Assembly (NCBI RefSeq): GCF_014192575.1
Contig: NZ_JACHYC010000001.1
Location: 1,054,001-1,118,000 of the forward strand
Length of the DNA stretch: 64,000 bases
Reading direction: 5' to 3'
From: Variovorax sp. Sphag1AA
GTDB lineage: Bacteria > Pseudomonadota > Gammaproteobacteria > Burkholderiales > Burkholderiaceae_C
Below, piece after piece: positions 17,058-25,469 of this stretch. Position 1 is the first letter of the stretch. Each line of letters begins with the position of its first letter. The notes under the pieces are model-generated. The model searched no databases, was not told the DNA's origin, and was given only the letters and a program-made list of their open reading frames with translations. Position numbers and translations under genes: made by a program.

Positions 17058-17894
17058 ATGCCCGCAGACGTCATCTCCTTGCGCGAAGCCCAGCTCTCCA
17101 TCGAGGACGGCATCGCCGAGTTCACCCACACGCGCCCGGAGCGGCGCAACCCGCTGTCGCTGGACCTGCGCGCGGACTACATCGAGATGCTCGATCGCGT
17201 CGAGAGCGACCGCTCGGTGCGCGCGCTGATCATCACCGGATCGGGCGGCTCCTTCTGCGCAGGCGGCGACCTGCGGAGCCTGCAGGAGCGCCTGCAAAGC
17301 GACGACCCCGAGATCAACTCGCCCGACGCGATGCGCCGCCGCCTGATGGCGGGTCACGCGTGGTTCGAGCGTCTGCGCAACCTCGAGATGCCGGTGATCG
17401 CCGCGGTGGACGGCCCCGCCGCTGGCGCCGGCATGTCGATCGCGCTCGCGGCGGACTTCATCCTCGCATCGACCCGCGCATCGTTCTCGATGTCCTTCGT
17501 CAAGGTCGGCCTGCTGCCTGACATGGCCGCCTTCCACACGCTGCCGCGCATCGTCGGCATGGCGGTCGCGAAGGACCTGATGCTGACCGCGCGTCGCATC
17601 GGCGCCGATGAAGCCGAGCGCCTGGGCATCGTCCATTCGCTGCACGACGCGGCCGACCTGCCCGCGCAGGCACGCCGCTTCGCACGCCGCTTCGCAGGTG
17701 CATCGCGCGCCGCGCTGGCCATGACCAAACGCCTGCTCCACAAGAGCTTCGAAACGCCCTACGCCGCCATGGCTGAGTTGGAAGCCAACGGCCAGGCGGT
17801 TGCATCCGCCACGCCGGAGCATGTCGCCGCAGTGCGCCGTTTTCTTGCGGGCGAGCCTTCGTCCTTCGACTGGGACCGCGAGGCTGCGGCCTGA
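17058..17894 (+). CDS. enoyl-CoA hydratase/isomerase family protein (PaaG-like)
   Basis: 278-residue crotonase-fold protein. Oxyanion-hole segments SFCAGGDLRS and VDGPAAGAGMSIALAAD are present. The usual hydratase Glu of 'GGGxELA' is Ser (GAGMSIAL), and the second active-site loop reads FVKVGLLPDMAAF, with Asp as in PaaG-type isomerases. Delta-isomerase or another crotonase reaction is more likely than simple hydration. ATG 17058 is chosen over an in-frame ATG at 17028, because the latter lies inside the GTATTCA dyad arm. First gene of the six-gene rightward operon. Confidence 0.88.
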   Translation: MPADVISLREAQLSIEDGIAEFTHTRPERRNPLSLDLRADYIEMLDRVESDRSVRALIITGSGGSFCAGGDLRSLQERLQSDDPEINSPDAMRRRLMAGHAWFERLRNLEMPVIAAVDGPAAGAGMSIALAADFILASTRASFSMSFVKVGLLPDMAAFHTLPRIVGMAVAKDLMLTARRIGADEAERLGIVHSLHDAADLPAQARRFARRFAGASRAALAMTKRLLHKSFETPYAAMAELEANGQAVASATPEHVAAVRRFLAGEPSSFDWDREAAA

Positions 17895-17935
17895 GCGCGC
17901 GTCCTTCCACACATCCAAACCAAAGGAGACCTCCC

Positions 17936-19075
17936 GTGCAAATCACCCGTACCGTCTACCGGGAAGACCACGAAATGTTCCGCACCACGGTGCGCCGCTT
18001 CTTCGAGAAGGAATGCGCGCCGCGCCAGTCCGAGTGGGACCACGCCGGCCGCGTCGACCGCGAGACCTGGCTCAAGGCCGGGCGCGAGGGCTTGCTGTGC
18101 ATCACCATCCCGACCGAATACGGCGGCGGCGGCGGCGACTTCGGCCACGTGGCGATCTTCAGCGAGGAATACGCCCGCGCCGGCCTGAGCGGCCCCGGCT
18201 TCGGCGTGCACTCGGACATCATCGCGCCCTACATCGCACGCGTCGGCAATGAAGAGCAGAAGAAGAAGTGGCTGCCCGGCTGCTGCAGCGGCGAGACGAT
18301 CCTCGCGATCGCGATGACCGAACCCGGCACCGGCAGCGACCTCAAGGCGGTGCGCGCCACCGCGCGCCGCGAAGGCAATGAATACGTCATCAACGGCAGC
18401 AAGACCTTCATCAGCAACGGCCTGAACGCGGACCTGATCATCGTGGTCTGCAAGACCGACCCGAATGCGGGCGCCAAGGGCATCAGCCTCATCGTGGTCG
18501 AGGCCGATCGCGCGGGCTTCCGCCGCGGCCGCAAGCTGGAGAAGCTCGGCCAGTACGCGCAGGACACCGCCGAACTCTTCTTCGACGACGTGCGCGTGCC
18601 GGCGAGCAACCTGCTCGGCGAGGAAGGCAAGGGCTTCGCCTACCTGATGGGCGAGCTGCCGCAGGAGCGCTTCTCGATCGCCGTCACGGCCGCCGCGCGG
18701 CTCGAAGTGGCGCTCGAACAGACGCTCGACTACGTCAAGGACCGCCGTGCCTTCGGCCAGACGGTGTGGGACTTCCAGAACACCAAGTTCAAGCTGGCCG
18801 ACATCAAGGCGCAGGCGATCGCGGTGCGGCTGATGATCGACCACTACCTCGGCGAGCACATGCGCCGCCGTCTCACGCTCGAAGAGTCGGCCATTGCCAA
18901 GCTCTACGCGACCGAGGCACTCGGCAAGGCCCTGGACGAGATGGTGCAGTTGCACGGCGGCTACGGCTACATGCTGGAGTACCCCGTGGCGCGCTCGTTC
19001 GTCGACATGCGCGTCAACCGCATCTACGGCGGCACCAGCGAGGTCATGCGCGACCTGATCTCTAGAAAGCTCTGA
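17936..19075 (+). CDS. acyl-CoA dehydrogenase (LCAD/IVD-like)
   Basis: 379-residue acyl-CoA dehydrogenase. Seen: AMTEPGTGSDLKAVRAT, INGSKTFISNGLNADL, RRAFGQTVWDFQN, LHGGYGYMLEYPVAR and IYGGTSEVMRDLISRKL. The 'YEG' Glu is Gly (YGG), as in long-chain and isovaleryl-CoA dehydrogenases, where the catalytic Glu sits on helix G. A matching Glu is seen here in LPQERFSIAV. Such enzymes often accept branched or long acyl chains. An AAAGGAG ribosome site precedes ATG 17936. Second gene of the rightward operon; ETF partner probably EtfAB of this region. Confidence 0.94.
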   Translation: MQITRTVYREDHEMFRTTVRRFFEKECAPRQSEWDHAGRVDRETWLKAGREGLLCITIPTEYGGGGGDFGHVAIFSEEYARAGLSGPGFGVHSDIIAPYIARVGNEEQKKKWLPGCCSGETILAIAMTEPGTGSDLKAVRATARREGNEYVINGSKTFISNGLNADLIIVVCKTDPNAGAKGISLIVVEADRAGFRRGRKLEKLGQYAQDTAELFFDDVRVPASNLLGEEGKGFAYLMGELPQERFSIAVTAAARLEVALEQTLDYVKDRRAFGQTVWDFQNTKFKLADIKAQAIAVRLMIDHYLGEHMRRRLTLEESAIAKLYATEALGKALDEMVQLHGGYGYMLEYPVARSFVDMRVNRIYGGTSEVMRDLISRKL

Positions 19076-19102
19076 TTCACAAGCACCCAAAGGAAAAGAA
19101 CC

Positions 19103-20293
19103 ATGACAAACAAAGTGTTCGTCGCCGGCGTCGGCATGATCCCCTTCAAGAAGCCGGGCACCAGTGCCCACTACGACCAGATGGGCGCGGAAGCGATCCG
19201 CATGGCGCTGCAGGATGCGGGCATCGCCTACACCGATGTGCAGCAGGCCTACGCCGGCTATGTGTACGGCGATTCGACCTGCGGCCAGAAGACGCTGTAC
19301 CACGCCGGCATGACGGGCATCCCGGTGCTCAACGTCAACAACAACTGCGCCTCGGGCTCGTCGGCGCTGTTCCTCGCGCGGCAGGCCGTCCAAAGCGGCG
19401 CGGTCGACTGCGCGATTGCGGTCGGCTTCGAAGAGATGAATCCAGGCGGCCTCAAGAGCGCCTTTCCTGACCGGCCGTCCGCGCTCGAGCGCGCCAACGC
19501 GCTGGTGCTCGAACTGGTCGGCGACGTCGAAGTGCCGAGCAACGCGATCCGCCAGTTCGCCGGTGCGGGCATGGCGCACATGAAGAAGTACGGCACGAAG
19601 CTGGAGACCTTCGCGAGCATTCGCGCCAAGGCCAGCCGCCATGCGGCGCGCAACCCGCTCGCGGTGTTCCGCAACGTGGTGAGCACCGAAGACGTGATGA
19701 ATGCGCCCATGCTGTGGGAAGGCGTGCTCACGCGCCTGATGGCCTGCCCGCCCACCTGCGGCGCGGCGGCGGCGATCATCGTCTCGGAAGACTTCGCGAA
19801 GAAGCGCGGCCTGCGCACCGATGTCGCCATCGCCGGCCAGGCACTGGTGACCGACACCCCCAGCAGCTTCGAGACGCGCGACATGATCCGCGTGGTCGGC
19901 TTCGACATGACCCGTGCCGCTTCGAAGATCGCCTACGAGCAAGCCGGCGTCGGCCCAGAGGACGTGGACGTGATCGAGCTGCACGACTGCTTCGCGCAGA
20001 ACGAGTTGCTGACCTACGAAGGCCTGGGCCTGTGCGCCGAGGGCGAAGGCGAGAAGCTGGTCAACGACGGCGACAACACCTACGGCGGTCGCTGGGTCAC
20101 CAACCCTTCGGGCGGTCTGCTGTCGAAGGGCCATCCGCTGGGCGCAACCGGCCTCGCACAGTGCTTCGAGATCACGCACCAGATGCGCGGCACCGCCGGC
20201 GACAAGCAGGTGGAGAACGCCTCGGTCGGCCTGGCGCACAACGTCGGCCTCGGCGGTGCGTGCGTCGTCACCGTGTTCAAGAAGGCGGCCTGA
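19103..20293 (+). CDS. lipid-transfer protein / SCP-x thiolase
   Basis: 396-residue thiolase-superfamily protein of the SCP-x/Ltp branch. Cys82 lies in NNNCASGSSAL; VIELHDCFAQNELL, NPSGGLLSKGHPLGATG and LGGACVVTVFKK follow. It is closest in style to the 'lipid-transfer protein' genes that sit with MaoC pairs in steroid and isoprenoid catabolism. It lies three bases before the first MaoC gene, and has no DUF35 gene next to it; the only DUF35 gene in the window is at 9065. It may do thiolysis or retro-aldol cleavage of a branched 3-hydroxyacyl-CoA. Confidence 0.88.
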   Translation: MTNKVFVAGVGMIPFKKPGTSAHYDQMGAEAIRMALQDAGIAYTDVQQAYAGYVYGDSTCGQKTLYHAGMTGIPVLNVNNNCASGSSALFLARQAVQSGAVDCAIAVGFEEMNPGGLKSAFPDRPSALERANALVLELVGDVEVPSNAIRQFAGAGMAHMKKYGTKLETFASIRAKASRHAARNPLAVFRNVVSTEDVMNAPMLWEGVLTRLMACPPTCGAAAAIIVSEDFAKKRGLRTDVAIAGQALVTDTPSSFETRDMIRVVGFDMTRAASKIAYEQAGVGPEDVDVIELHDCFAQNELLTYEGLGLCAEGEGEKLVNDGDNTYGGRWVTNPSGGLLSKGHPLGATGLAQCFEITHQMRGTAGDKQVENASVGLAHNVGLGGACVVTVFKKAA

Positions 20294-20295
20294 CC

Positions 20296-20736
20296 ATGAT
20301 CGACAAGAAACACATCGGCAAGAACCTCGGCAGCTTCCGGGCGACGCCTGAAGCGGGCCAGCTTCGCTTCTTTGCCAAGGCGATCGGCGAGACGAACCCG
20401 ATCTACTTCGATGCTTCGGCCGCGCGCGATGCAGGGCACCCCAACCTGCCGCTGCCGCCGACCTTTCTCTTCTCGCTGGAGTTCGAGCAGCCGTCGACCG
20501 GCTGGCGCGCGGAACTGGGCATCGAGCCCTCGCGCATCCTGCACGGTGAGCAGCAGTTCACCTATCACCGCATGGCCTATGCGGGCGACACGCTGCAGTA
20601 CGAGAGCCGCATCGCGGACATCTACGACAAGAAGAACGGTGCGCTGGATTTCATCGTGCGCGAGACGCGCGTGACCAATCAAAAGGGCGAGCACGTCGCG
20701 GATCTGCGCAGCGTGATCGTTCAACGCAACGGCTGA
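20296..20736 (+). CDS. MaoC-like protein, N-terminal (FAS1-DH-like) type
   Basis: 146-residue hot-dog-fold protein. RFFAKAIGETNPIYFDAS, followed by LPLPPTFLFSLEF and ILHGEQQFTYHRM, matches the MaoC_dehydrat_N family, which generally lacks the catalytic Asp/His. It is followed 11 bases later by a catalytic MaoC gene. The two should form a heterodimeric (3R)-enoyl-CoA hydratase, as ChsH1-ChsH2 do in steroid side-chain degradation, with this subunit enlarging the acyl pocket for bulky substrates. ATG 20296 is three bases from the preceding stop. Confidence 0.85.
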   Translation: MIDKKHIGKNLGSFRATPEAGQLRFFAKAIGETNPIYFDASAARDAGHPNLPLPPTFLFSLEFEQPSTGWRAELGIEPSRILHGEQQFTYHRMAYAGDTLQYESRIADIYDKKNGALDFIVRETRVTNQKGEHVADLRSVIVQRNG

Positions 20737-20747
20737 AAGGCAACACC

Positions 20748-21164
20748 ATGAGCCAATCTCAATTCGACACGCTGAAAGTCGGCGACTCACTGCCGCCGCT
20801 CACGCTGCCCGCCATCGACCGCACCACGCTCGCGCTGTTCGCGGGCGCATCGGGCGACCACAACCGCATCCACATCGACACCGACTACGCACGCCGTGCA
20901 GGCCAGGTCGACGTGTTCGCGCACGGCATGCTTTCGATGGCCTACCTCGGCCGCCTGCTCACGCAATGGGTGGACCAGCGCAAGCTGCGCCAGTTCGGCG
21001 TGCGCTTCGCGGGCATCACGCACCTCGGCCACATCGTGACCTGCACCGGCCGCGTGACCGAACTGTTCGAAGCCGACGGCGAACGCCGCGTGAAGCTCGA
21101 AGTGCAGACCGCCAACCAGTACGGCGACATCAGGATCATCGGCGACGCCATCGTCGCCATCTGA
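20748..21164 (+). CDS. MaoC-like enoyl-CoA hydratase, catalytic subunit
   Basis: 138-residue hot-dog-fold protein with the hydratase-2 motif ASGDHNRIHID (D37 and H42, the Asp-x4-His catalytic pair), followed by DVFAHGMLSMAYLGRLL and FGVRFAGITHLGH. It should add water to a 2-enoyl-CoA to give the (3R)-hydroxyacyl-CoA, together with the 20296 protein. Because the operon also has crotonases (6344, 17058), this pair probably handles a bulkier or branched intermediate. Ends 28 bases before the SDR gene. Confidence 0.88.
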   Translation: MSQSQFDTLKVGDSLPPLTLPAIDRTTLALFAGASGDHNRIHIDTDYARRAGQVDVFAHGMLSMAYLGRLLTQWVDQRKLRQFGVRFAGITHLGHIVTCTGRVTELFEADGERRVKLEVQTANQYGDIRIIGDAIVAI

Positions 21165-21192
21165 CAAACGAACCCCACAACAGGAGAGACAC

Positions 21193-22017
21193 ATGGGAAA
21201 ACTCGACGGCAAGGTGGCACTGGTCACCGGTTCCGGCCGCGGCATCGGCCAGGCGATCGCTTTCAAGCTCGCGAGCGAAGGCGCGCGCATCGTGGTGAAT
21301 GACCTCGACGCCGATCCGGCGCACGAGACGGTCGAAGAACTGAAGAAGAGCGGTGCTGAAGCCGTGGCCTGCGTCGGCAGCGTGACCGCGCCCGACTTCG
21401 CCGATCGCTTCATCAAGACGGCGGTCGACAACTACAAGGGCATCGACATCATCGTCAACAACGCCGGCTACACCTGGGACGACGTGATCCAGCGCATGAC
21501 GGACGAGCAATGGCACGCGATCGTCGACTGCCACATGACGGCGCCCTTCCGCATCCTGCGCGCGGCCTACCCGGTCATCAAGGCAGCCAACAAGGCAGAA
21601 GCCGCCGAAGGCCGCGAAGTGTTCCGCAAGGTGGTGAACATCTCTTCCACCTCGGGTCTGAACGGCAACGCCGGCCAGGTGAACTACTCGGGCGCCAAGG
21701 CCGGCGTGACGGGCATGACCAGAGCATTGGCGCGCGAATGGGGCCGCATGAAGGTCAACGTGAATGCGGTGGCCTTCGGCTTCATCCTGACGCGCATGAC
21801 CTCGGTCAACGCCAAGGACGGCGCGACGGTCAAGATCGAAGGACGCGACATCCGCGTCGGCGTGAGCCCCGAGATCATCGCGTCGCACGCACAGCGCTGC
21901 CCGCTGGGCCGCCCGGGCACCACCGAGGAAGCCGCTGGCGCGGTGTACCTGTTCTGCTCGCCCGAGTCGAACTACATCACCGGCCAGACCGTCGCGGTCT
22001 CGGGCACGCCGCAGTAA
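21193..22017 (+). CDS. short-chain dehydrogenase/reductase (FabG-like)
   Basis: 274-residue SDR: VTGSGRGIG (residues 11-19), NNAG, ISSTSGLNG, and YSGAK (Y165, K169). An insertion (about 128-146, KAANKAEAAEGREVFRK) precedes the catalytic Ser, longer than in minimal FabG and similar to multifunctional-enzyme-type (3R)-hydroxyacyl-CoA dehydrogenases. That fits its place right after the MaoC (R)-hydratase pair: hydration to (3R)-hydroxyacyl-CoA, then oxidation. CAGGAGAGA ribosome site before ATG. It ends seven bases before the convergent transglycosylase gene. Confidence 0.92.
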   Translation: MGKLDGKVALVTGSGRGIGQAIAFKLASEGARIVVNDLDADPAHETVEELKKSGAEAVACVGSVTAPDFADRFIKTAVDNYKGIDIIVNNAGYTWDDVIQRMTDEQWHAIVDCHMTAPFRILRAAYPVIKAANKAEAAEGREVFRKVVNISSTSGLNGNAGQVNYSGAKAGVTGMTRALAREWGRMKVNVNAVAFGFILTRMTSVNAKDGATVKIEGRDIRVGVSPEIIASHAQRCPLGRPGTTEEAAGAVYLFCSPESNYITGQTVAVSGTPQ

Positions 22018-22023
22018 GAACGC

Positions 22024-23337
22024 TCAGGGAGATTGCAGGCGCTTGAGCAGTTCCAGCGTGGGGAAGCCATCGGCGACGAGACCCGCGCTGCGCTGGTAGC
22101 TGCGCACGGCGCTGCGGGTCGCCGGCCCCAGAAGGCCGTCGGGTTCGCCGCTGGAAAAGCCTTGCTGGTTCAGCGCCGCCTGCAGGTCACGCACCTGGCT
22201 CCGCGTGAGCGGCGTCAGGTCGCGCGGCCACTGCGCCTTCACGCCGGGGCCGCCTTCGAGGCGCTGCGACAGCAGGCCCACGGCAAGCGCGTAGCTGTCC
22301 GAGTTGTTGTAGCGAAGGATGGATCGGTAGTTGGGGCCGACCAGAAAGGCCGGACCGCGAGATCCCGCCGGCAGCAGGATCGCGCCGTCGGTGAACTCGG
22401 GCAGCGGCCGGCCGTCCATGGTGCGCACACCCAAGGCGGCCCATTGGCTGCTCGGCTGCCGAATGCTCGAATCCGCGCGGCTGTAGTCAAAGCCGGACGG
22501 TAACTGGACTTCCGCACCCCACGGCTGACCGCGCTGCCAGCCCGAACTGGCCAGGAAGTTCGCGGTCGACGCCATCACGTCGGGCATGCTGCCCCAGATG
22601 TCCCGCTTGCCATCGCCATCGGCATCCACCGCATAGCGCAGGAAGTTCGACGGCAGGAACTGCGTCTGCCCCATCGCGCCGGCCCAGGAGCCGATCATGT
22701 GTGCGTGGTCGATGTCGCCGTTCTCGATGATCTTGAGCGCCGCGCGCAACTCGCCGCGCGCCCAGTCGCGTCGGCGACCTTCGTACGCCAGCGTCGCGAG
22801 CGCATCGATGGCAGGCGTGTTGCCGAAGTTGCTGCCGTAGTTGCTCTCGATGCCCCAGATCGCCACGATGATGCTCGCCGGCACGCCGTAACGCGCCGAT
22901 GCGGCATCGGCGGCCGCGCGGATCTGCGCAAGCTTCTCCTGGCCGGTGGCGACGCGCTGCGCTGAAACGGCCGTGTCGAGGTAGTCCCACACCGGGCGGA
23001 CGAACTCGGGCTGCGAGCGATCGAGCTCGATCACGCGCGGCAGGTATTGCACGTTGTCGAAGGCATCGCGCAGCGCAGCCTCGCCGACGCCGGCCGCGCG
23101 CATCTCGGCGCGGAAGTCCTTGACCCATTGGGCGAATCCCTGTTCGGGCCCGGGCTGGTTCTGGCCAGCCGGGGGCTGCGGCCGAGCCGGCGGCGGCTGG
23201 ACGGGCGTCGCAGGCGTCTGGGGCGTCGCAGGGGCGACAGGCGGCTGCTGAGTGGCGCAGCCCGCAAGGACGGCGATCGCCAGAACGGACGCAGTGCGCC
23301 GCGTCCGGAAAAGCAATGAGGCATTGATTCTCTGCAT
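22024..23337 (-). CDS. MltB-family lytic murein transglycosylase, lipoprotein
   Basis: 437-residue outer-membrane lipoprotein. Signal peptide with lipobox LAGC (Cys27), a Pro/Gln-rich linker (about 30-62), then a transglycosylase domain with the catalytic Glu164 in WGIESNYGSNFG and SWAGAMGQTQFLPSNFLRYA. A C-terminal peptidoglycan-binding domain contains VRDLQAALNQQGF and DGLLGPATRSAVRSYQ. It cleaves the glycan strand to 1,6-anhydro-muropeptides. ATG 23337 is chosen because GAGAGA sits nine bases before it; an ATG three codons upstream has that sequence too close. Unrelated to the flanking catabolic genes. Confidence 0.92.
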   Translation of the reverse strand: MQRINASLLFRTRRTASVLAIAVLAGCATQQPPVAPATPQTPATPVQPPPARPQPPAGQNQPGPEQGFAQWVKDFRAEMRAAGVGEAALRDAFDNVQYLPRVIELDRSQPEFVRPVWDYLDTAVSAQRVATGQEKLAQIRAAADAASARYGVPASIIVAIWGIESNYGSNFGNTPAIDALATLAYEGRRRDWARGELRAALKIIENGDIDHAHMIGSWAGAMGQTQFLPSNFLRYAVDADGDGKRDIWGSMPDVMASTANFLASSGWQRGQPWGAEVQLPSGFDYSRADSSIRQPSSQWAALGVRTMDGRPLPEFTDGAILLPAGSRGPAFLVGPNYRSILRYNNSDSYALAVGLLSQRLEGGPGVKAQWPRDLTPLTRSQVRDLQAALNQQGFSSGEPDGLLGPATRSAVRSYQRSAGLVADGFPTLELLKRLQSP

Positions 23338-23457
23338 CCTGCGCATTCTCTCGCGATGCGCACGCCCCCCCACCGCGGGTGGGCTCCCGCGACAGTCGCA
23401 CTGCTCTACTGCAGCCATACGAGCCGGCGATGCAGCCAGCCGAAATCGGAGACACGC

Positions 23458-25017
23458 ATGTACCTGACCCAGAGCCTCCAGCGCTCTCTTCAGCAGACGC
23501 CCGATCGCGTCGCGACCACCTTCCGCGGCCGGCGCCGCACGTTCCGCGAGTTCGGCGATCGCGTCGCGCGGCTCGCCGGCGCGCTTCGCACGCAGGGCAT
23601 GAAACCCGGCGACCGCGTCGGCATGCTCGCGCTCAACACCGACCGCTATCTCGAATACATGATGGCCGTCTGGTGGGGCGGCGGTGTGCTCAACCCGGTC
23701 AACATCCGCTGGAGCGTGCCGGAGGTGGTCTATTCGCTCGACGACTGCGACACACGCATCCTGATCGTCGACGACCACTTCGTCCGCATGGCGGAGGGCA
23801 TCCGCGCGAAGGCGAAGCACGCGCCGCTCTTCATCCATGCGGGCGACGGCGAAGCGCCGGAGGGAATGCTGTCGTACGAATCGCTGATCGCAGGCGCGGA
23901 GCCGATCGAGGACGCGGGCCGCGGCCGCAATGACCTCGCCATCATCATGTACACCGGCGGCACCACCGGCTTTCCCAAGGGGGTGATGCAGTCGCACCTG
24001 AACCTCTGGTCCGCCTGCATCCAGCGCATGGCCGAGATGCCGCCGCTGGCCGATGGTGCCTCGCTGCATGTGGCACCGCTCTTCCATATCGCGGCACTGG
24101 CACGCGCGCTGACGCAGTTCATCGCGGGCGGCACGCAGGCCATCGTGCCGATGTTCGATGCCCGCGAAGTGCTGGAAACCATCGAGCGCGAGCGCGTGAG
24201 CGACACGTTGCTGGTGCCGACGATGATCCAGGCGCTCCTTGCGCATCCCGACTTCGGGCGCCACGACCTGTCGAGCTGGCAGCGGCTCGCATACGGTGCG
24301 GCGCCAAGCGCTGGCGCGATGGTCGAGCAGGTGCTGGCCGCCCTGCCCCATCTGCAACTCAGCCACTCCTATGGCCTCACCGAGGCCTGCCCGATCGTCT
24401 CGTCCAACCCGCCGGAGAACCATGGCGAGGAAGCCCGGCGAAGCGGCCTCGTGCGTTCGGTCGGCCGGGGCGGCTATGCGGTCAACGTGAAGATCGTCGA
24501 CGCCGAAGGCAATGAAGTGCCGCGCGGCACCGTGGGCGAGATCACCGTCCGCGGCCCCAATGTCATGCAGGGCTACTGGAACAAGCCGGAAGAAACCGCG
24601 CGCGCACTGCGCAATGGCTGGCTATGGACCGGCGACGGCGCCTACATGGACGAGAACGGCTACATCTTCATCGTCGACCGCATCAAGGACATGATCGTGA
24701 GCGGTGGCGAGAACGTCTATTCGGCCGAAGTCGAGAACGCGATTGCGCAGCACCCCACAGTGGCGATGTGCGCAGTGATCGGCATCCCCGACGAGCGCTG
24801 GGGCGAGGCGGTGCATGCGGTCGTCGTGACGAAGCCCGGCGCGAAGGTCACCGCTGAAGAAATCCGCAAGCACTGCCACGACTTCATCGCCGGCTACAAG
24901 TGTCCGAAGAGCGTGGAGTTCCGCGCGGAGCTGCCACTGTCCGGCGCCGGCAAGATCCTCAAACGCGACCTGCGCGCGCCCTTCTGGCCGAACAGGAAAC
25001 AGGCGGTGAACGCATGA
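23458..25017 (+). CDS. AMP-forming acyl-CoA ligase
   Basis: 519-residue ANL-superfamily ligase. P-loop IIMYTGGTTGFPKG, then SHSYGLTEACP, WTGDGAYMDENGYIFIVDR, the hinge/A8 GGENVYSAEVENAI, and the C-terminal catalytic Lys in LSGAGKILKRDLR. The family resembles medium/long-chain fatty-acid ligases. It starts the rightward operon that contains the alkylsulfatase and the alcohol and aldehyde dehydrogenases, whose final product would be the acid this enzyme activates. A small dyad CCCACC-gcg-GGTGGG (23369-23383) lies in the 120-base divergent promoter region shared with the transglycosylase. The stop overlaps the next gene's ATG by ATGA. Confidence 0.92.
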   Translation: MYLTQSLQRSLQQTPDRVATTFRGRRRTFREFGDRVARLAGALRTQGMKPGDRVGMLALNTDRYLEYMMAVWWGGGVLNPVNIRWSVPEVVYSLDDCDTRILIVDDHFVRMAEGIRAKAKHAPLFIHAGDGEAPEGMLSYESLIAGAEPIEDAGRGRNDLAIIMYTGGTTGFPKGVMQSHLNLWSACIQRMAEMPPLADGASLHVAPLFHIAALARALTQFIAGGTQAIVPMFDAREVLETIERERVSDTLLVPTMIQALLAHPDFGRHDLSSWQRLAYGAAPSAGAMVEQVLAALPHLQLSHSYGLTEACPIVSSNPPENHGEEARRSGLVRSVGRGGYAVNVKIVDAEGNEVPRGTVGEITVRGPNVMQGYWNKPEETARALRNGWLWTGDGAYMDENGYIFIVDRIKDMIVSGGENVYSAEVENAIAQHPTVAMCAVIGIPDERWGEAVHAVVVTKPGAKVTAEEIRKHCHDFIAGYKCPKSVEFRAELPLSGAGKILKRDLRAPFWPNRKQAVNA

Positions 25018-25469
25018 TGGCCGACGTCGAAGCGCCCGCGATGCAGGCCGCACCCACCGGGTACGTGCTGCTGCAGGCCGGTCCGGGTTTCGTGCGCGAG
25101 ATCGGCGGCCTGCATGTGCACGAGACGCTGCCCGCGGTCGGCATCCGTATCGAAGGCGGGCACCTGAATTCGATCCGCATCGCCCACGGCGGGTTTCTCG
25201 CGACCATCGCCGACACCGCGTTCGGCGTTGTGCTCAAGCGCGCACTTGCACTGCCCACTTCACCCGCCACCGTGAGCCTCACCGTCGACTACATGTGCGC
25301 GGTGCGCGAAGGCGAATGGCTCGAAGCCTTTGTCGAGATCCAGAAGGCGGGCCGGCAACTTACCAACGCGAGCTGCGTCCTGAAGGTCGGCGACACGATC
25401 GTCCTGCGCGCCACCGGCGTCTTCGTGATGCCGCGCCCCGAACAACACACAAACGGAGACAAGCCATGA
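25014..25469 (+). CDS. PaaI-family hot-dog thioesterase
   Basis: 151-residue hot-dog-fold protein of the PaaI/4HBT type: SIRIAHGGFLATIADTAFG holds the HGG turn and active-site Asp, and TVSLTVDYMCAVREGEW follows. Expected to hydrolyse acyl-CoA, probably to release CoA from dead-end intermediates. It is translationally coupled on both sides by ATGA overlaps (25014 with the ligase stop, 25466 with the Bug start). A second ATG directly follows the first; the overlapping one is chosen. Confidence 0.85.
   Translation: MMADVEAPAMQAAPTGYVLLQAGPGFVREIGGLHVHETLPAVGIRIEGGHLNSIRIAHGGFLATIADTAFGVVLKRALALPTSPATVSLTVDYMCAVREGEWLEAFVEIQKAGRQLTNASCVLKVGDTIVLRATGVFVMPRPEQHTNGDKP

Noticed and set aside
17759..20239. 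826-codon open frame on the minus strand
   Set aside because: It runs antisense to the acyl-CoA dehydrogenase and Ltp genes, whose motifs are unambiguous. Its product is His/Arg/Ala-rich with no domain, the usual mirror of high-GC coding DNA.
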